Shown here: piece after piece, positions 1 to 9,665 of the stretch | Numbering within the stretch: position 1 is the stretch's first letter | Layout of the letters: every line of letters starts with the position of its first letter | Assembly (NCBI RefSeq): GCF_000954115.1 | Contig: NZ_CP010797.1 | Location: 4,154,001-4,218,000 of the forward strand | Reading direction: 5' to 3' | Length of the DNA stretch: 64,000 nt | Source of the DNA: Rhodococcus sp. B7740 | Lineage (GTDB): Bacteria; Actinomycetota; Actinomycetes; Mycobacteriales; Mycobacteriaceae | The notes under the pieces: generated by a model | The model's input: the letters and a program-made list of their open reading frames with translations, nothing else | Told to the model about the DNA's origin: nothing | Databases searched by the model: none | Position numbers and translations under genes: made by a program

Positions 1-20
1 CCGAGAAGGAGCCAGCAAAC

Positions 21-1505
21 ATGACTGCAGTACAGGAATCGGCCGCACCGTCGTTGCCGACCGGAACCGCCACCGAGCTCTACATCGCCGGGCAGTGGCA
101 CGGCGCATCCGACGGAGGCACCTTCACCGACATCAACCCCACGACGGAACAGCCCCTGGCCGAGGTTGCTGCGGCTACCGCGTCGGACGTCGATGCCGCG
201 GTGCGCGCGGCCCGGGCCCAGCTCGGTGGTGAGTGGGGCGCGACTCCTGGAGCAATCCGCGGGAAGCTGCTCAACCGGATTGCCGATCTCATCGAGCGCG
301 ACGGCGACCTGCTCGCTCGACTCGAGGCCCTCGACGTCGGCAAGCCGGTGGGTCAACCGGCGATGCTCGACATTCCCAATGCAGCAGCCACTTTCCGGCA
401 CTTCGCCGGCTGGGCAGACAAGATCACCGGCAGCTCCATTCCCACTGCGGGGTACTTCGGGCAGCCGACGCACTCGTACACCGTTCGCGAGCCCGTCGGC
501 GTCATCGGCATGATCGTTCCCTGGAACACCCCGTTGATGATCGCCGGGTGGAAGCTCGCACCTGCCCTGGCGGCGGGGAACACCGTGGTGATCAAGCCGC
601 CGGAGGACGCCCCGCTGTCGATCCTGCATCTGGCCCGTCTGATCGACGAGGCGGGCGTACCTGCGGGAGTTGTCAATGTCCTTCCGGGACTGGGAGAAGT
701 GACCGGCGACGCGCTGGTCGGTCACCCGGACGTCGACAAGATCAGCTTCACCGGAAGTCCTCGAGTCGGCAAGCTCATCGCAAAGAAGGCTGCCGACACG
801 TTCAAGCGGACCACCCTCGAACTCGGCGGCAAGTCGCCGCAGATCATCCTCGAGGACGCGGACCTCGAGGCAGCGATCAACGGAACCGCGATGGGCCTGT
901 TCTTCAACCAGGGCCAGGTGTGTGCGGCCGGCACCCGAGTGTTGGTGCATCGCTCGCTGTACTCACAGGTGGTCGACGGTCTGGCCGCTGCGGCGTCGGC
1001 TCAGGTGGTGGGCGATCCCTTCGATCCGTCGACGACCATGGGCGCACTCGTCAACGCCACGCAGCGCGACAGCGTGCTGGGGTACATCCAGGCCGGACGC
1101 GACGGCGGTGCCCGAGTGGCGGCCGGAGGTGGCCGCCCAGACGGGGCCGGGTATTTCGTCGAGCCGACCATCTTCGCCGACGCCGACAACGGCATGAAGA
1201 TCGCCCAGGAGGAGATCTTCGGGCCCGTCGGTACGGTGATTCCGTTCGATACCGCGGACGAAGCGATCCGCATCGCCAACGACACCGTGTACGGACTGGC
1301 CGCCTCGATCTGGACCCGCGACGTGTCGAGGGCGCACACCCTGGCCGCGAAGGTCCGCTCCGGCGCGGTCTGGGTGAACGGTTGGGCAGCAATCGATCCC
1401 GCACTCCCGTGGGGCGGCATGAAATCCAGTGGCACGGGCCGTGAGCTCGGGTGGGCGGGCATCGAGGCCAATACCGAGGAGAAGGTCGTGACAATCGTTC
1501 TGTAG
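21..1505 (+). CDS. NAD(P)-dependent aldehyde dehydrogenase, probably phenylacetaldehyde dehydrogenase (FeaB/PadA role)
   Basis: 494 residues, full length for the ALDH superfamily. An AAGGAG ribosome site lies about nine bases before the ATG. Visible family marks are the PWNTP segment, the ELGGKSP motif carrying the general-base Glu, and the nucleophile Cys in NQGQVC near residue 301. The family oxidises aldehydes to acids with NAD(P)+. Its neighbours, a copper amine oxidase and the paa phenylacetate cluster, make phenylacetaldehyde or a hydroxy derivative the likeliest substrate; that part is inference. Genes upstream are outside the window, so operon membership is unknown. A hairpin follows the stop codon. 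Confidence 0.88.
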   Translation: MTAVQESAAPSLPTGTATELYIAGQWHGASDGGTFTDINPTTEQPLAEVAAATASDVDAAVRAARAQLGGEWGATPGAIRGKLLNRIADLIERDGDLLARLEALDVGKPVGQPAMLDIPNAAATFRHFAGWADKITGSSIPTAGYFGQPTHSYTVREPVGVIGMIVPWNTPLMIAGWKLAPALAAGNTVVIKPPEDAPLSILHLARLIDEAGVPAGVVNVLPGLGEVTGDALVGHPDVDKISFTGSPRVGKLIAKKAADTFKRTTLELGGKSPQIILEDADLEAAINGTAMGLFFNQGQVCAAGTRVLVHRSLYSQVVDGLAAAASAQVVGDPFDPSTTMGALVNATQRDSVLGYIQAGRDGGARVAAGGGRPDGAGYFVEPTIFADADNGMKIAQEEIFGPVGTVIPFDTADEAIRIANDTVYGLAASIWTRDVSRAHTLAAKVRSGAVWVNGWAAIDPALPWGGMKSSGTGRELGWAGIEANTEEKVVTIVL

Positions 1506-1510
1506 AGCCC

Positions 1511-1539
1511 CCGCAGGTGAGCGGGAGTGGAGCCTGCGG
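1511..1539. terminator. hairpin after aldehyde dehydrogenase
   Basis: Arms CCGCAGG and CCTGCGG pair perfectly around a 15-base loop, starting six bases after the aldehyde dehydrogenase stop. There is no T-run, so it is only a putative terminator. The 40-nt hairpin repeat at 1550-1589 follows directly and could strengthen termination. Confidence 0.5.
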
Positions 1540-1549
1540 AACGACCCAT

Positions 1550-1589
1550 GTGAGCGGAACTTCGTAGCAGGGGTCGAAGTTCCGCTCAC
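1550..1589. repeat. 40-nt hairpin repeat, copy A
   Basis: The arms GTGAGCGGAACTTCG and CGAAGTTCCGCTCAC form a perfect 15-bp stem with a 10-base loop. Related 40-nt copies lie at 15839-15878 and 44523-44562, with the same arm length, the same loop length and a conserved loop start (TAG) and end (GGGT). This copy is intergenic, after a gene end, as expected of a REP-like element or terminator. Confidence 0.8.
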
Positions 1590-1652
1590 CTGGGGTAACG
1601 CGGTGTTTACCGAAGGAAACTCGATTCGTAACGAGTAGGCCTCAAGCTTTGA

Positions 1653-1668
1653 TTCAACGGACGTAGAA
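1653..1668. promoter_or_regulatory. probable TetR operator upstream of the TetR gene
   Basis: TTCAACGGACGTAGAA is a near-palindrome (TTC, ACG and CGT halves, GAA). It recurs with one base changed at 2377-2392, before the copper amine oxidase. The two sites flank the TetR gene at 1748, which suggests autoregulation and control of the amine oxidase operon. Confidence 0.65.
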
Positions 1669-1747
1669 CAACGTGCGAACGGATCGGAAGGCGATGATGA
1701 CGATGCCCGAACCCTAGGTCCGAGCAGGGAGCCGCTACCGTAGGGCT

Positions 1748-2329
1748 GTGCCCAAGCTCGTGGATCACGACGAACGCCGCCGCGCGATCACCGCGGCAAC
1801 GTGGCGTCTGATCGCTGCCAAGGGGATCGATGCCGCGAACATGCGGGACATCGCGACCGAGGCGGGATACACGAACGGCGCGCTGAGCCACTACTTCGCG
1901 GGTAAGGACGAGATTCTCCGAACCGCGTTCGAGCACGTCTTCGAGGCTACGAACCGACGGATCGACGAAGCTCTGGGCGACGCAACGGGATTCGATGCCC
2001 TCCGCATCTTCTGTCGAGAAGTGATGCCGACGACCGACGAGACTCTGCTCGAGGCGAGAATTGCAGTCTCGCTGTGGCAGCGCGCGATGTACGACGAGCA
2101 CATGGACGACACGAACCGTCGATCCCTGGTGTCGTGGCGGGCGCGGATGGCGGAGTTTCTCGAGCAGGCTCGCGCAGAAGGCGACGCCGGCGACTTCGAT
2201 GTCGATCTCGCCGTCGAAATGTTGCTCAACATGATGATGGGTATGCAGATTCTCGGCGTGCTCACCCCCGACGACACCACTGCCGACCGGCAGTTCGAGA
2301 TGCTCGACCGGTTCATAGCTCAGCTGTAG
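1748..2329 (+). CDS. TetR/AcrR-family transcriptional regulator
   Basis: 193 residues with a GTG start. The N-terminal helix-turn-helix runs from about residue 12 to 58 and ends with the typical [14 protein letters not shown] recognition-helix pattern, resembling BetI-type regulators. The C-terminal half is a helical ligand-binding domain. A palindromic site sits 80 bases upstream of the gene, and its near copy lies just before the downstream copper amine oxidase. The likely role is a local repressor of amine oxidation that responds to an amine or aldehyde; the ligand is not readable from sequence. Confidence 0.85.
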   Translation: MPKLVDHDERRRAITAATWRLIAAKGIDAANMRDIATEAGYTNGALSHYFAGKDEILRTAFEHVFEATNRRIDEALGDATGFDALRIFCREVMPTTDETLLEARIAVSLWQRAMYDEHMDDTNRRSLVSWRARMAEFLEQARAEGDAGDFDVDLAVEMLLNMMMGMQILGVLTPDDTTADRQFEMLDRFIAQL

Positions 2330-2376
2330 CCACCCGTGCGGGCAGGCGAATCCTGCAATGCCGCATGCCTTCGTTA

Positions 2377-2392
2377 TTCAACGTACGTAGAA
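2377..2392. promoter_or_regulatory. probable TetR operator upstream of copper amine oxidase
   Basis: TTCAACGTACGTAGAA is palindromic except for one base pair (A facing A), and differs from the 1653-1668 site by one base. It ends 26 bases before the amine oxidase ATG, a position suited to repression. Confidence 0.68.
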
Positions 2393-2418
2393 CCAACACC
2401 AGACCGCGAGGACCACCC

Positions 2419-4365
2419 ATGCCAACCCTCACGCCCCACGCAATCGACCACGCTCTGTCGTTGCCCACCGAAGACGAGATCGCAGAGGTTCGAGACATCG
2501 TCGACACCGCCGGATTCGTCACGGCCGCAACGCGATTCGTCTACGTCGGACTGGACGAACCGGACAAGGCCGAGTTGTACGTCTCCGAACCGACCACCCG
2601 GCGGACCTTCCGGGTGCTGTTGCACGATATTTCGACGCCCGATGCCGTCGACCTTCTGGTCTCCCTGGACGAGCGACAGGTGATCGGCTCCACCGGCCTC
2701 GACGCCATCCGTGACGGCCAGATGCCGGTTCTCGACGAGGAATTCGAGCTCGTCGAGAATGTGCTCTCCACCGACCCGGACTGGCTCGCCGCACTGGCCG
2801 CGCGCGGACTCGACGTAGCCGACGTTCGAGTGGCACCCCTGTCGGCAGGCGTGTTCGACTACCCGGGCGAGCATGGCCGACGCATACTGCGTGGCTTGGC
2901 TTTTCGGCAGGACCACCCCGCCGATCACGCGTGGGCCCATCCCATAGACGGGCTGGTCGCGTTCGTGGACGTGATGAATCGGACGGTGGACAAGGTTGTC
3001 GACCTGGGTGTGGTTCCCATCCCGGAAGAGTCGGGAAACTTCGACGATCCGGCCGTCACCGGTCCGCTGCGCACCACACAGAAGCCGATCGAGATCACCC
3101 AACCCGAGGGTCCGAGCTTCACGGTTCGAGGCAATCGCGTCGACTGGGAGAAGTGGTCGTTCCGCGTCGGGTTCGACGTTCGCGAAGGTTTGGTATTGCA
3201 CCAGATCGGCTTCGAGGACGGGGGTACCGTGCGGCCGATCGTCCACCGCGCATCGATCGCCGAAATGGTTGTGCCCTATGGCGATCCATCGCCGGTGCGG
3301 TCGTGGCAGAACTACTTCGACACCGGTGAGTACCTGGTCGGTCGGTACGCGAATTCACTCGAACTCGGCTGCGACTGCGTCGGGGACATCACGTATTTCG
3401 ACGCTGTGATCGCGGACGAATTCGGCAATCCGAAGACGCTGACCAATGCCGTGTGCATGCACGAGGAGGACTTCGGGGTGCTGTGGAAGCACACCGATCT
3501 GTGGTCGGGCTCGCAGGAGACCCGCCGCCAGCGCCGACTCGTGATCTCCTTCTTCACCACCATCGGCAACTACGACTACGGCTTCTTCTGGTACCTGTAC
3601 CTCGACGGCACCATCGAATTCGAGGTCAAGGCAACCGGAATCGTCTTCACCTCCGGGCATCCCGGTGGTGACTACCCCTACGCGACAGAGATCGCCCCGG
3701 GACTCGGAGCGCCGTGTCACCAGCACCTGTTCAGCGCCCGACTCGACATGATGGTCGACGGCATCGGCAACTCCGTCGAGGAGATCGAGACCCGCCGAGT
3801 ACCGATGGGCCCGGACAACCTGCACGGCAACGCCTTTGCCCTGCAACACACACCGCTCGCCACCGAATCCGAGGCCCAACGCGTCGCCGACGGCAGGGTC
3901 GGCCGCGTCTGGCACGTCACCAATCCCACCTCCTCGAGCCGGCTCGGAAAGCCCGTCGGATACACATTGCATCCCGAGGGGCAGCCGCTGCTGTTGGCCA
4001 ACGACAACTCGTCGATCGCGCGACGCGCCACGTTCGCCACCAAGCATCTCTGGGTGACGCAGTTCGACCGAAGCGAACGTTATGCCGCAGGTGATTTCGT
4101 CAATCAGCACCACGGGGGAGCGGGCCTGCCGGCCTTCGTCGCCTCGAACCGTAGCCTCGTCGACGAGGACATCGTGCTGTGGCACACCTTCGGGCTGACC
4201 CACTTCCCGAGGCCCGAGGATTGGCCGATCATGCCGGTGGACTACACCGGCTTCAAACTGAAGCCTGCGGGATTCTTCGACCGCAACCCCACCCTCGACG
4301 TGCCCCGCTCGAGTTCTTCGCACTGCGCCGCATCGAGCTGCGAGGGCGGCGAGCAGAATGTCTGA
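2419..4365 (+). CDS. copper-containing primary-amine oxidase (phenylethylamine/tyramine oxidase type)
   Basis: 648 residues from the ATG at 2419; the longer open frame upstream overlaps the TetR gene and is not natural protein. The enzyme oxidises primary amines to aldehydes, releasing ammonia and hydrogen peroxide. The topaquinone precursor is Tyr385 in NYDY, the catalytic base is Asp301 in YFDTGEY, and the copper ligands are His434, His436 (HQH) and His595. These numbers sit three above those of Arthrobacter globiformis phenylethylamine oxidase, so the alignment is essentially colinear. The gene overlaps the following permease by eight bases. Product aldehyde would feed the aldehyde dehydrogenase at 21-1505. 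Confidence 0.95.
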   Translation: MPTLTPHAIDHALSLPTEDEIAEVRDIVDTAGFVTAATRFVYVGLDEPDKAELYVSEPTTRRTFRVLLHDISTPDAVDLLVSLDERQVIGSTGLDAIRDGQMPVLDEEFELVENVLSTDPDWLAALAARGLDVADVRVAPLSAGVFDYPGEHGRRILRGLAFRQDHPADHAWAHPIDGLVAFVDVMNRTVDKVVDLGVVPIPEESGNFDDPAVTGPLRTTQKPIEITQPEGPSFTVRGNRVDWEKWSFRVGFDVREGLVLHQIGFEDGGTVRPIVHRASIAEMVVPYGDPSPVRSWQNYFDTGEYLVGRYANSLELGCDCVGDITYFDAVIADEFGNPKTLTNAVCMHEEDFGVLWKHTDLWSGSQETRRQRRLVISFFTTIGNYDYGFFWYLYLDGTIEFEVKATGIVFTSGHPGGDYPYATEIAPGLGAPCHQHLFSARLDMMVDGIGNSVEEIETRRVPMGPDNLHGNAFALQHTPLATESEAQRVADGRVGRVWHVTNPTSSSRLGKPVGYTLHPEGQPLLLANDNSSIARRATFATKHLWVTQFDRSERYAAGDFVNQHHGGAGLPAFVASNRSLVDEDIVLWHTFGLTHFPRPEDWPIMPVDYTGFKLKPAGFFDRNPTLDVPRSSSSHCAASSCEGGEQNV

Positions 4366-5773
4366 TACACAGTCGAGTTCGGCAGGCGTACTGCGCGGTT
4401 CCATCGGCGTCGTCGGGATCGTGTTCCTGGTCATCGCCGCTGCGGCGCCGCTGACCGCCATTGGTGGAGCCTTACCGGTCATGATCGCGACCGGCAACGG
4501 AGCGGGCGCTCCACTCGCCTACATAGTCGCGGCGATCGTCCTGCTGATCTTTAGCGTCGGATACGCGGCCATGAGCCGACACATGGTGGACACGGGCGCG
4601 TTCTACGCGTACGTGGAGGAGGGGCTCGGGAGAACTATGGGCCTCGGCGCCGCGGGTCTGGCGCTGCTGACGTACACGGCTGTTCAGGCGGGGATCTATG
4701 GCCTCGCTGCATCGACCGTCGACAGCCTGGTGGTGAAGTACGGGGGTCCCGACCTGCCGTGGTGGGTCTGGGCGCTCGGCCTCCTCGCGATCGTCGCGAC
4801 GCTCGGGTACCGCAGCATCGATCTCGGTGCCAAGGTCCTCGGGGTACTGCTGGTGCTCGAGATCGGCATCATCGTGATGCTGTCGGTCGCGGTGTTCGCC
4901 AAGGGTGGTGCCGCCGGCATCGACGTCGAATCCTTCACTCCCTCGGCCTTCTTCAGTGGATCCCCGGGAATCGCCCTGATGTTCGCCATTGCGTCGTTCA
5001 TCGGCTTCGAGGCCACCGCGATCTACGGCGAGGAAGCCCGCAACCCCACCCGGACGGTTCCGATCGCGACCTACGCCGCGGTCGTCACCATCGGTCTGGT
5101 GTATGCGGTCTCGAGTTGGGCGGTGGTGCTCGCCTTCGGAAGTTCGTCCGTCGGGCAGGCCGCAACCGACGACACGGCAGGGCTGACCTTCGCCGCTGCC
5201 GCCCAGTACCTGGGCCCGATGGCGGCGGACATCATGGAAATCATGCTGGTCACCAGTCTCTTCGCTGCCCTGCTTGCGTTCCACAACGCGATCGGACGGT
5301 ACGTGTTCGCGCTGGCCCGCAAGGGTGTCGCCCCGTCGATGTTGGCGCGCACCCACTCTCTGCACGGCTCCCCGCACCTGGGATCACTGTTCCAGACCGT
5401 CTCGGCGGCAGTGGTTCTCGTGGTCTTCGCGGCAGCAGGCGCCGACCCGGTGCTGGAACTGTTCACGTGGATGTCCGGACTTGCCACCGTGAGCATCCTG
5501 GTTCTGATGATCCTCACTGGAGGCGCGATCATCGCGTTCTTCCGTCGATCGACCGTCGATACGCGTACCTGGCACACCGTTGTCGCCCCGGCGCTCGGAA
5601 CCGTGGGGTTGGTGGGGATTCTCGGTCTGGTGCTGGACAATTTCACACTGCTCATCGGCGGTTCAGGGGTGCTCGCCGCGCTGCTGTTGGTCGTCGTGGC
5701 GGTGTTCTTCGCGGCGGGAACGGTCACGGCGCGGATGACTCGGCGGCGCACTCCCGAATCCACGGCGGTCTGA
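4358..5773 (+). CDS. APC-superfamily amino acid/amine permease
   Basis: 471 residues with about twelve hydrophobic segments spread over the whole length. The first helix holds the G-rich stretch typical of the amino acid-polyamine-organocation family. [18 protein letters not shown] near residue 210-228 is the conserved helix 6 to loop pattern of APC transporters. The ATG lies inside the end of the amine oxidase gene, which implies translational coupling. Uptake of the amine substrate of that oxidase is the natural inference; the exact substrate cannot be read from sequence. Confidence 0.88.
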   Translation: MSDTQSSSAGVLRGSIGVVGIVFLVIAAAAPLTAIGGALPVMIATGNGAGAPLAYIVAAIVLLIFSVGYAAMSRHMVDTGAFYAYVEEGLGRTMGLGAAGLALLTYTAVQAGIYGLAASTVDSLVVKYGGPDLPWWVWALGLLAIVATLGYRSIDLGAKVLGVLLVLEIGIIVMLSVAVFAKGGAAGIDVESFTPSAFFSGSPGIALMFAIASFIGFEATAIYGEEARNPTRTVPIATYAAVVTIGLVYAVSSWAVVLAFGSSSVGQAATDDTAGLTFAAAAQYLGPMAADIMEIMLVTSLFAALLAFHNAIGRYVFALARKGVAPSMLARTHSLHGSPHLGSLFQTVSAAVVLVVFAAAGADPVLELFTWMSGLATVSILVLMILTGGAIIAFFRRSTVDTRTWHTVVAPALGTVGLVGILGLVLDNFTLLIGGSGVLAALLLVVVAVFFAAGTVTARMTRRRTPESTAV

Positions 5774-5778
5774 GAACC

Positions 5779-6270
5779 GTGCTCATGACAGGGGCGATGA
5801 TTCTCGGAGCGATCGGTGCGGTGCTGCCGGTCGTCGGACATCGAAGCCGTGCCGGACGGATTCGTGTCGCACACCTGTGCATGGGCGTCGTGATGCTGGT
5901 GATGGCGATGTTCGGCATGGACGCCGCCATCGCGATTCCGGCGGGCCTCGCGCTCGTCGTCGCGGCTCTGTATGTGACCGGCAGTATTTCACCGACGTCG
6001 CCGTCCGGTCCGTGCGTCGTGGACCTGACCTGCATGGCGGTCCTACTGCTGCTGATGCCCTCGCTCCATACCCATTCGGCAACCGATTCAGGCTCCACCG
6101 CGCCGATGCACCGGCACGGAGCCGGTCTCGATCCGAGAATCGCAGTTCTGGTTCTGCTGGTTGCATGGATCGCTCTGACAATCACCATGTTTCACCGGAG
6201 ACGCTCGGAACGACCGGTGGCGGCCGGCTCCCTTCTCATGATCTTCGGAATGGCACCCGTAGCTTTCTGA
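5779..6270 (+). CDS. small multi-pass membrane protein with His/Met-rich loop
   Basis: 163 residues from the GTG at 5779, or 161 from the ATG at 5785. It begins five bases after the permease stop and is probably the third gene of the amine oxidase operon. About five hydrophobic segments are visible. Between them lies a loop with His, Met and acidic residues (HTHSATDSG, then PMHRHGAGLD). Such loops occur in actinobacterial membrane proteins of the DUF5134 kind, but I cannot confirm membership. Because the operon encodes a copper enzyme, a role in copper supply is plausible but unproven. Confidence 0.6.
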   Translation: MLMTGAMILGAIGAVLPVVGHRSRAGRIRVAHLCMGVVMLVMAMFGMDAAIAIPAGLALVVAALYVTGSISPTSPSGPCVVDLTCMAVLLLLMPSLHTHSATDSGSTAPMHRHGAGLDPRIAVLVLLVAWIALTITMFHRRRSERPVAAGSLLMIFGMAPVAF

Positions 6271-6292
6271 TTCCACTATCCAGGAGACAACA

Positions 6293-8002
6293 ATGACTAC
6301 AGCAGACATCGTCTATCGCAACGGCGCAGTGTTCGTCGTGGACTCGGAGTTCACGATCGCGAGTGCGCTCGCTATCGCCGACGGCGTGATCCTGGCCACC
6401 GGTACCGACGAGGACATGGACAAGTTCGTCGGGCCGCGCACCGTGACAATCGATCTCGCAGGTAAGACAGTTCTGCCGGGCATCAACGATTCGCACCTGC
6501 ATGCGGTGGCCTTCGGATTGGACACACCGCCGCTGTCGCTGGACCTGAGCTTTCCGACCGTCCGATCCATCGCCGACGTGGTCGACGCGGTGGCCGGTTC
6601 GGTGGCGAAGGCGGAGCCCGGTGAGTGGATCGTCGGAACAGGTTGGGACGAGGGATATCTGGACGAGTGCGTGTCCGATCCGGCGGTTCGACCGACTCGA
6701 TTCGATCTGGATGCCGTTTCGCCCGACAATCCGGTGTTCCTGCAGGACTTCTCCCGCCATGTCTCGTGGGTGAACTCTGCCGCGCTGGAGCGGGCCGGCG
6801 TCGACGAGAAGACGGTGGTGCCGGACGGTGGAGTGATGCCGACGGAGCCGTCCGGCCGCCTGATCGGCATCCTGCAGGAGGGCGCCCAGAGTCTCGTCCA
6901 GTCTGCTCTGCCGAAGCTCACACGCGAAAGGCGAACGGAAGCAGTGCGGTCCGCGATCTCCATCCTGCAGCGAGAAGGAATCACCAGTTTCACCGACCCG
7001 GCACTCGGGCCGGGCGGCGAAGATCTGGCCGGCGGTGCGATGGGTGAGGAGGGCCTGTCCATCTACGCCGATCTCGCCGCGTCGGGGGAGCTCGGGATTC
7101 GAGTCTCGGCCCTGATGCTTCCCACCGGAATGAGCGGAACAGCCGCGGAATTCGACCGCAACCTCAGCGCGATGGAGCCGCCGTCGACCGTGGATCCGCG
7201 CATGTTCAGGATCCTCGGCGTGAAGGTATTCGCCGACGGTATTCCGCCCAGCAAGACGGCATGGATGCACCAGGAGTACGTCGGCGGCGGCTGCGGGTCA
7301 CTGTGCGTGGGCGGTGACACCGACGAGCGTCGGGTACACGAGGTGACCGAGATGATTCGGGTCGGACACGAAGCGGGGCATCAGATCGGCGTGCACGTCA
7401 CCGGTGATCGAGCCATCGATACGGTTGCCGACGCGTTGATCGCGGCACAGACGTCCCATCCGCGTGACGATGCGCGGCACTACCTCATTCACGGAGACTT
7501 CATCAGTGCGCAGACACTCGCGCTCCTGGCCGAGCACAATATCGGCGTCAACATGAACCCCACGATCAAGTGGACGATCGCCGATCTCGAAGAGGGTGTC
7601 GTCGGCGTCGAGAGAGCGGCGTACGAGTGGCCGTACCGAAGTGCCGTCGAGTCGGGAGTGGCATTGATGAGCTCGTCCGATGCGCCGGTCACCACACCCG
7701 ACTGGAGGCAAGGCATCTCGACGATGATGCTGCGGGAGAGCCGGGCGTCGGGCAGAGTCAGCGGGCCGGAGCAGACCATCGGTTTGGCCGACGCGATACG
7801 TACGTACACGATCAATGCAGCGTGGCAGGACTTCGCCGAGTATTGGAAGGGCTCGCTCGAGCCGGGAAAGGTGGCCGACCTGTGCATTCTCGACGGTGAC
7901 CTCGCTGCGATGGATCCGCACGACATTCCGTCGGTCGCCGTTGTCTCGACCGTGGTCGGGGGTGTGGAGGTCTACCGCGCCTCCGCGTGGGTTCGCCATT
8001 GA
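6293..8002 (+). CDS. amidohydrolase family protein (YtcJ-like, Amidohydro_3)
   Basis: 569 residues with an AGGAG site before the ATG. The metal-dependent hydrolase pattern is present: SHLHA near residue 66, a later GVHVTGDRAID segment and the terminal SSDAPV segment with its Asp. The C-terminus has the GSLEPGKVADLCILD composite-domain signature. YtcJ-like enzymes hydrolyse amides or carbamates with poorly known substrates. It follows the amine oxidase operon in the same direction, 22 bases after the small membrane protein, so an N-acylated amine is a possible substrate; this is inference only. Confidence 0.85.
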   Translation: MTTADIVYRNGAVFVVDSEFTIASALAIADGVILATGTDEDMDKFVGPRTVTIDLAGKTVLPGINDSHLHAVAFGLDTPPLSLDLSFPTVRSIADVVDAVAGSVAKAEPGEWIVGTGWDEGYLDECVSDPAVRPTRFDLDAVSPDNPVFLQDFSRHVSWVNSAALERAGVDEKTVVPDGGVMPTEPSGRLIGILQEGAQSLVQSALPKLTRERRTEAVRSAISILQREGITSFTDPALGPGGEDLAGGAMGEEGLSIYADLAASGELGIRVSALMLPTGMSGTAAEFDRNLSAMEPPSTVDPRMFRILGVKVFADGIPPSKTAWMHQEYVGGGCGSLCVGGDTDERRVHEVTEMIRVGHEAGHQIGVHVTGDRAIDTVADALIAAQTSHPRDDARHYLIHGDFISAQTLALLAEHNIGVNMNPTIKWTIADLEEGVVGVERAAYEWPYRSAVESGVALMSSSDAPVTTPDWRQGISTMMLRESRASGRVSGPEQTIGLADAIRTYTINAAWQDFAEYWKGSLEPGKVADLCILDGDLAAMDPHDIPSVAVVSTVVGGVEVYRASAWVRH

Positions 8003-8104
8003 ACGAGGGCGCGTCTGACCCAGAATGTGTGCGCTCAGTGACATGTTTCCGTCTCGACGATCGGCGACTGTTGTGTCGACGGTCACATCAGAAAGAGGGA
8101 GCGC

Positions 8105-9625
8105 ATGTCGACGGATTACATCGTAGTGGGAGCAGGATCAGCAGGAAGCGTCATCGCCAGGAGGCTGCTCGATGCAGGACACACCGTGCACGTGATCGAG
8201 GCCGGACCTGTGGATACCGATCCGGCGATCCACTCACCGCAGGGCTGGCCCACGCTGTTGGGCGGCTCGCAGGACTGGGGACTGTTCACCACCCCGCAGA
8301 AGCACGCCAACGATCGCCGGATCTTCTGGCCGCGCGGACGCGTACTCGGCGGCAGCTCGTCCCTCAACGGAATGATCTACGTACGAGGACATTCCAGCGA
8401 CTACGACGGGTGGGCGTCCGCAACCGGCGATGCCGGGTGGGCCTGGGAGAACGTGCTGCCGCTGTTCAAGCGTTCGGAGTCACACGAACTCGGGGCCAAC
8501 GAGTTCCACGGCGGCGACGGGCCACTGCCGGTGTCCATCATGGGTACCCCGCATCCGCTTGCTGCGGCCTTCGTCGATGCGGCAGTCGAACACGGGCACA
8601 AGCTGATCGACGATTTCAACGCCGACGAGATGGTGGGTGCCGGCTACAACCACACCACTACTCGCGACGGCGAACGGATGAGTGCGTGGAAGAGCTTCGT
8701 AGGCCCGGTGATCGGGCATCCTGACCTGACTGTCACCACCGGGGCACTCGTTCACCGGGTGGTTCTCGAGAACGGCCGTGCGGTGGGAATCGAGTACAGC
8801 CGCGGGGGTTCCGAGGTGGAGCGATTGTTCGCGGATCACGAGGTGATCCTCTGCGGTGGAGCTCTCGGATCACCGAAGACGTTGCTGCTCAGTGGAATCG
8901 GACCGGCCTCGCACTTGGCCGAACTCGGGATCGACACGGTCGTGGACCTGCCGGGTGTTGGCGAGAATCTGCACGACCACCTGCTGCTGAGCAACATCTA
9001 CGAGTCCCTCGCGCCGCTCGCAGCCGGTACGAACAATCTGCTCGAGGCGCAGCTCTACGCCCGCAGCAATGGATGGGCCGGCGCTGCACCGGATCTGCAG
9101 CCCCTGTTCATGCACATTCCGTACCCGGCAGACGGCTACCCGGTGCCCGAGAACGGTTACACCATCGCACCCGGCATCGTCGCTCCCCGCTCGCGCGGGA
9201 CGTTGCGGTTGGCGTCATCGGACCCGAGCGAACTGCCGCTGGCGGATCCGAACATTCTGGCCGATCCGTACGACCTCGAAGCGATGGTCGACGCGGTGGA
9301 GATCTGCCGTGAGATCGGTGCATCCGACGCGTTCGCGCCGTGGCGGAAGGCCGAGGTGGTTCCGGGGCCGAGTGCGCGCACACGCGACGACCTGCGGGCC
9401 TATGTTCGACAGACCGCCGGCACGTACCACCATCAGGTCGGCACCTGCAAGATGGGTGCGGACTCGGATCCCAATGCTGTTGTCGGAGCGAATCTTCGAG
9501 TGCGCGGCGTCGAAGGGCTGCGGGTCGCGGACGCGTCGATGATGCCCACCGTGCCGTCGGGCAACACCAACGCGCCGTCCATCATGGTCGGTGAGCGGGC
9601 CTCAGATCTGATTCTGGGGAGCTAG
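8105..9625 (+). CDS. GMC-family FAD-dependent oxidoreductase (choline dehydrogenase-like)
   Basis: 506 residues. The Rossmann FAD motif GAGSAGSVIARRL starts near residue 9 and ends in an acidic residue after strand two (VIEAG). The GMC signatures RGRVLGGSSSLNGM (about 79-92) and GALGSPKTLLLSGIGP (about 253-268) are both present. The catalytic His is in TYHHQVGTCKMG and the Asn in NTNAPSIM. A strong GAGGGAG site precedes the ATG. The family oxidises alcohols to aldehydes with FAD. It could act on an alcohol such as phenylethanol or an amino-alcohol; context favours the aromatic-amine route but does not prove it. Confidence 0.9.
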   Translation: MSTDYIVVGAGSAGSVIARRLLDAGHTVHVIEAGPVDTDPAIHSPQGWPTLLGGSQDWGLFTTPQKHANDRRIFWPRGRVLGGSSSLNGMIYVRGHSSDYDGWASATGDAGWAWENVLPLFKRSESHELGANEFHGGDGPLPVSIMGTPHPLAAAFVDAAVEHGHKLIDDFNADEMVGAGYNHTTTRDGERMSAWKSFVGPVIGHPDLTVTTGALVHRVVLENGRAVGIEYSRGGSEVERLFADHEVILCGGALGSPKTLLLSGIGPASHLAELGIDTVVDLPGVGENLHDHLLLSNIYESLAPLAAGTNNLLEAQLYARSNGWAGAAPDLQPLFMHIPYPADGYPVPENGYTIAPGIVAPRSRGTLRLASSDPSELPLADPNILADPYDLEAMVDAVEICREIGASDAFAPWRKAEVVPGPSARTRDDLRAYVRQTAGTYHHQVGTCKMGADSDPNAVVGANLRVRGVEGLRVADASMMPTVPSGNTNAPSIMVGERASDLILGS

Positions 9626-9634
9626 ACCCTACGG

Positions 9635-9665
9635 GCGGGGCCTGCGGAGGATGCGCCGGCCCCGC
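9635..9665. terminator. bidirectional terminator-like hairpin
   Basis: Arms GCGGGGCC and GGCCCCGC pair perfectly in the 40-base gap between the convergent GMC oxidoreductase and AraC genes. No T-run is seen, so it may be a strong bidirectional hairpin or require a factor. Confidence 0.55.

Noticed and set aside
2074..2418. N-terminal extension of the amine oxidase reading frame
   Set aside because: It overlaps the TetR gene, is Arg-rich and not protein-like, and family alignment by residue number places the start at 2419.
4759..5778. Open frame inside the permease gene continuing into the small membrane protein
   Set aside because: It is the plus-one shadow of the permease; only the part after 5779 is hydrophobic and gene-like.
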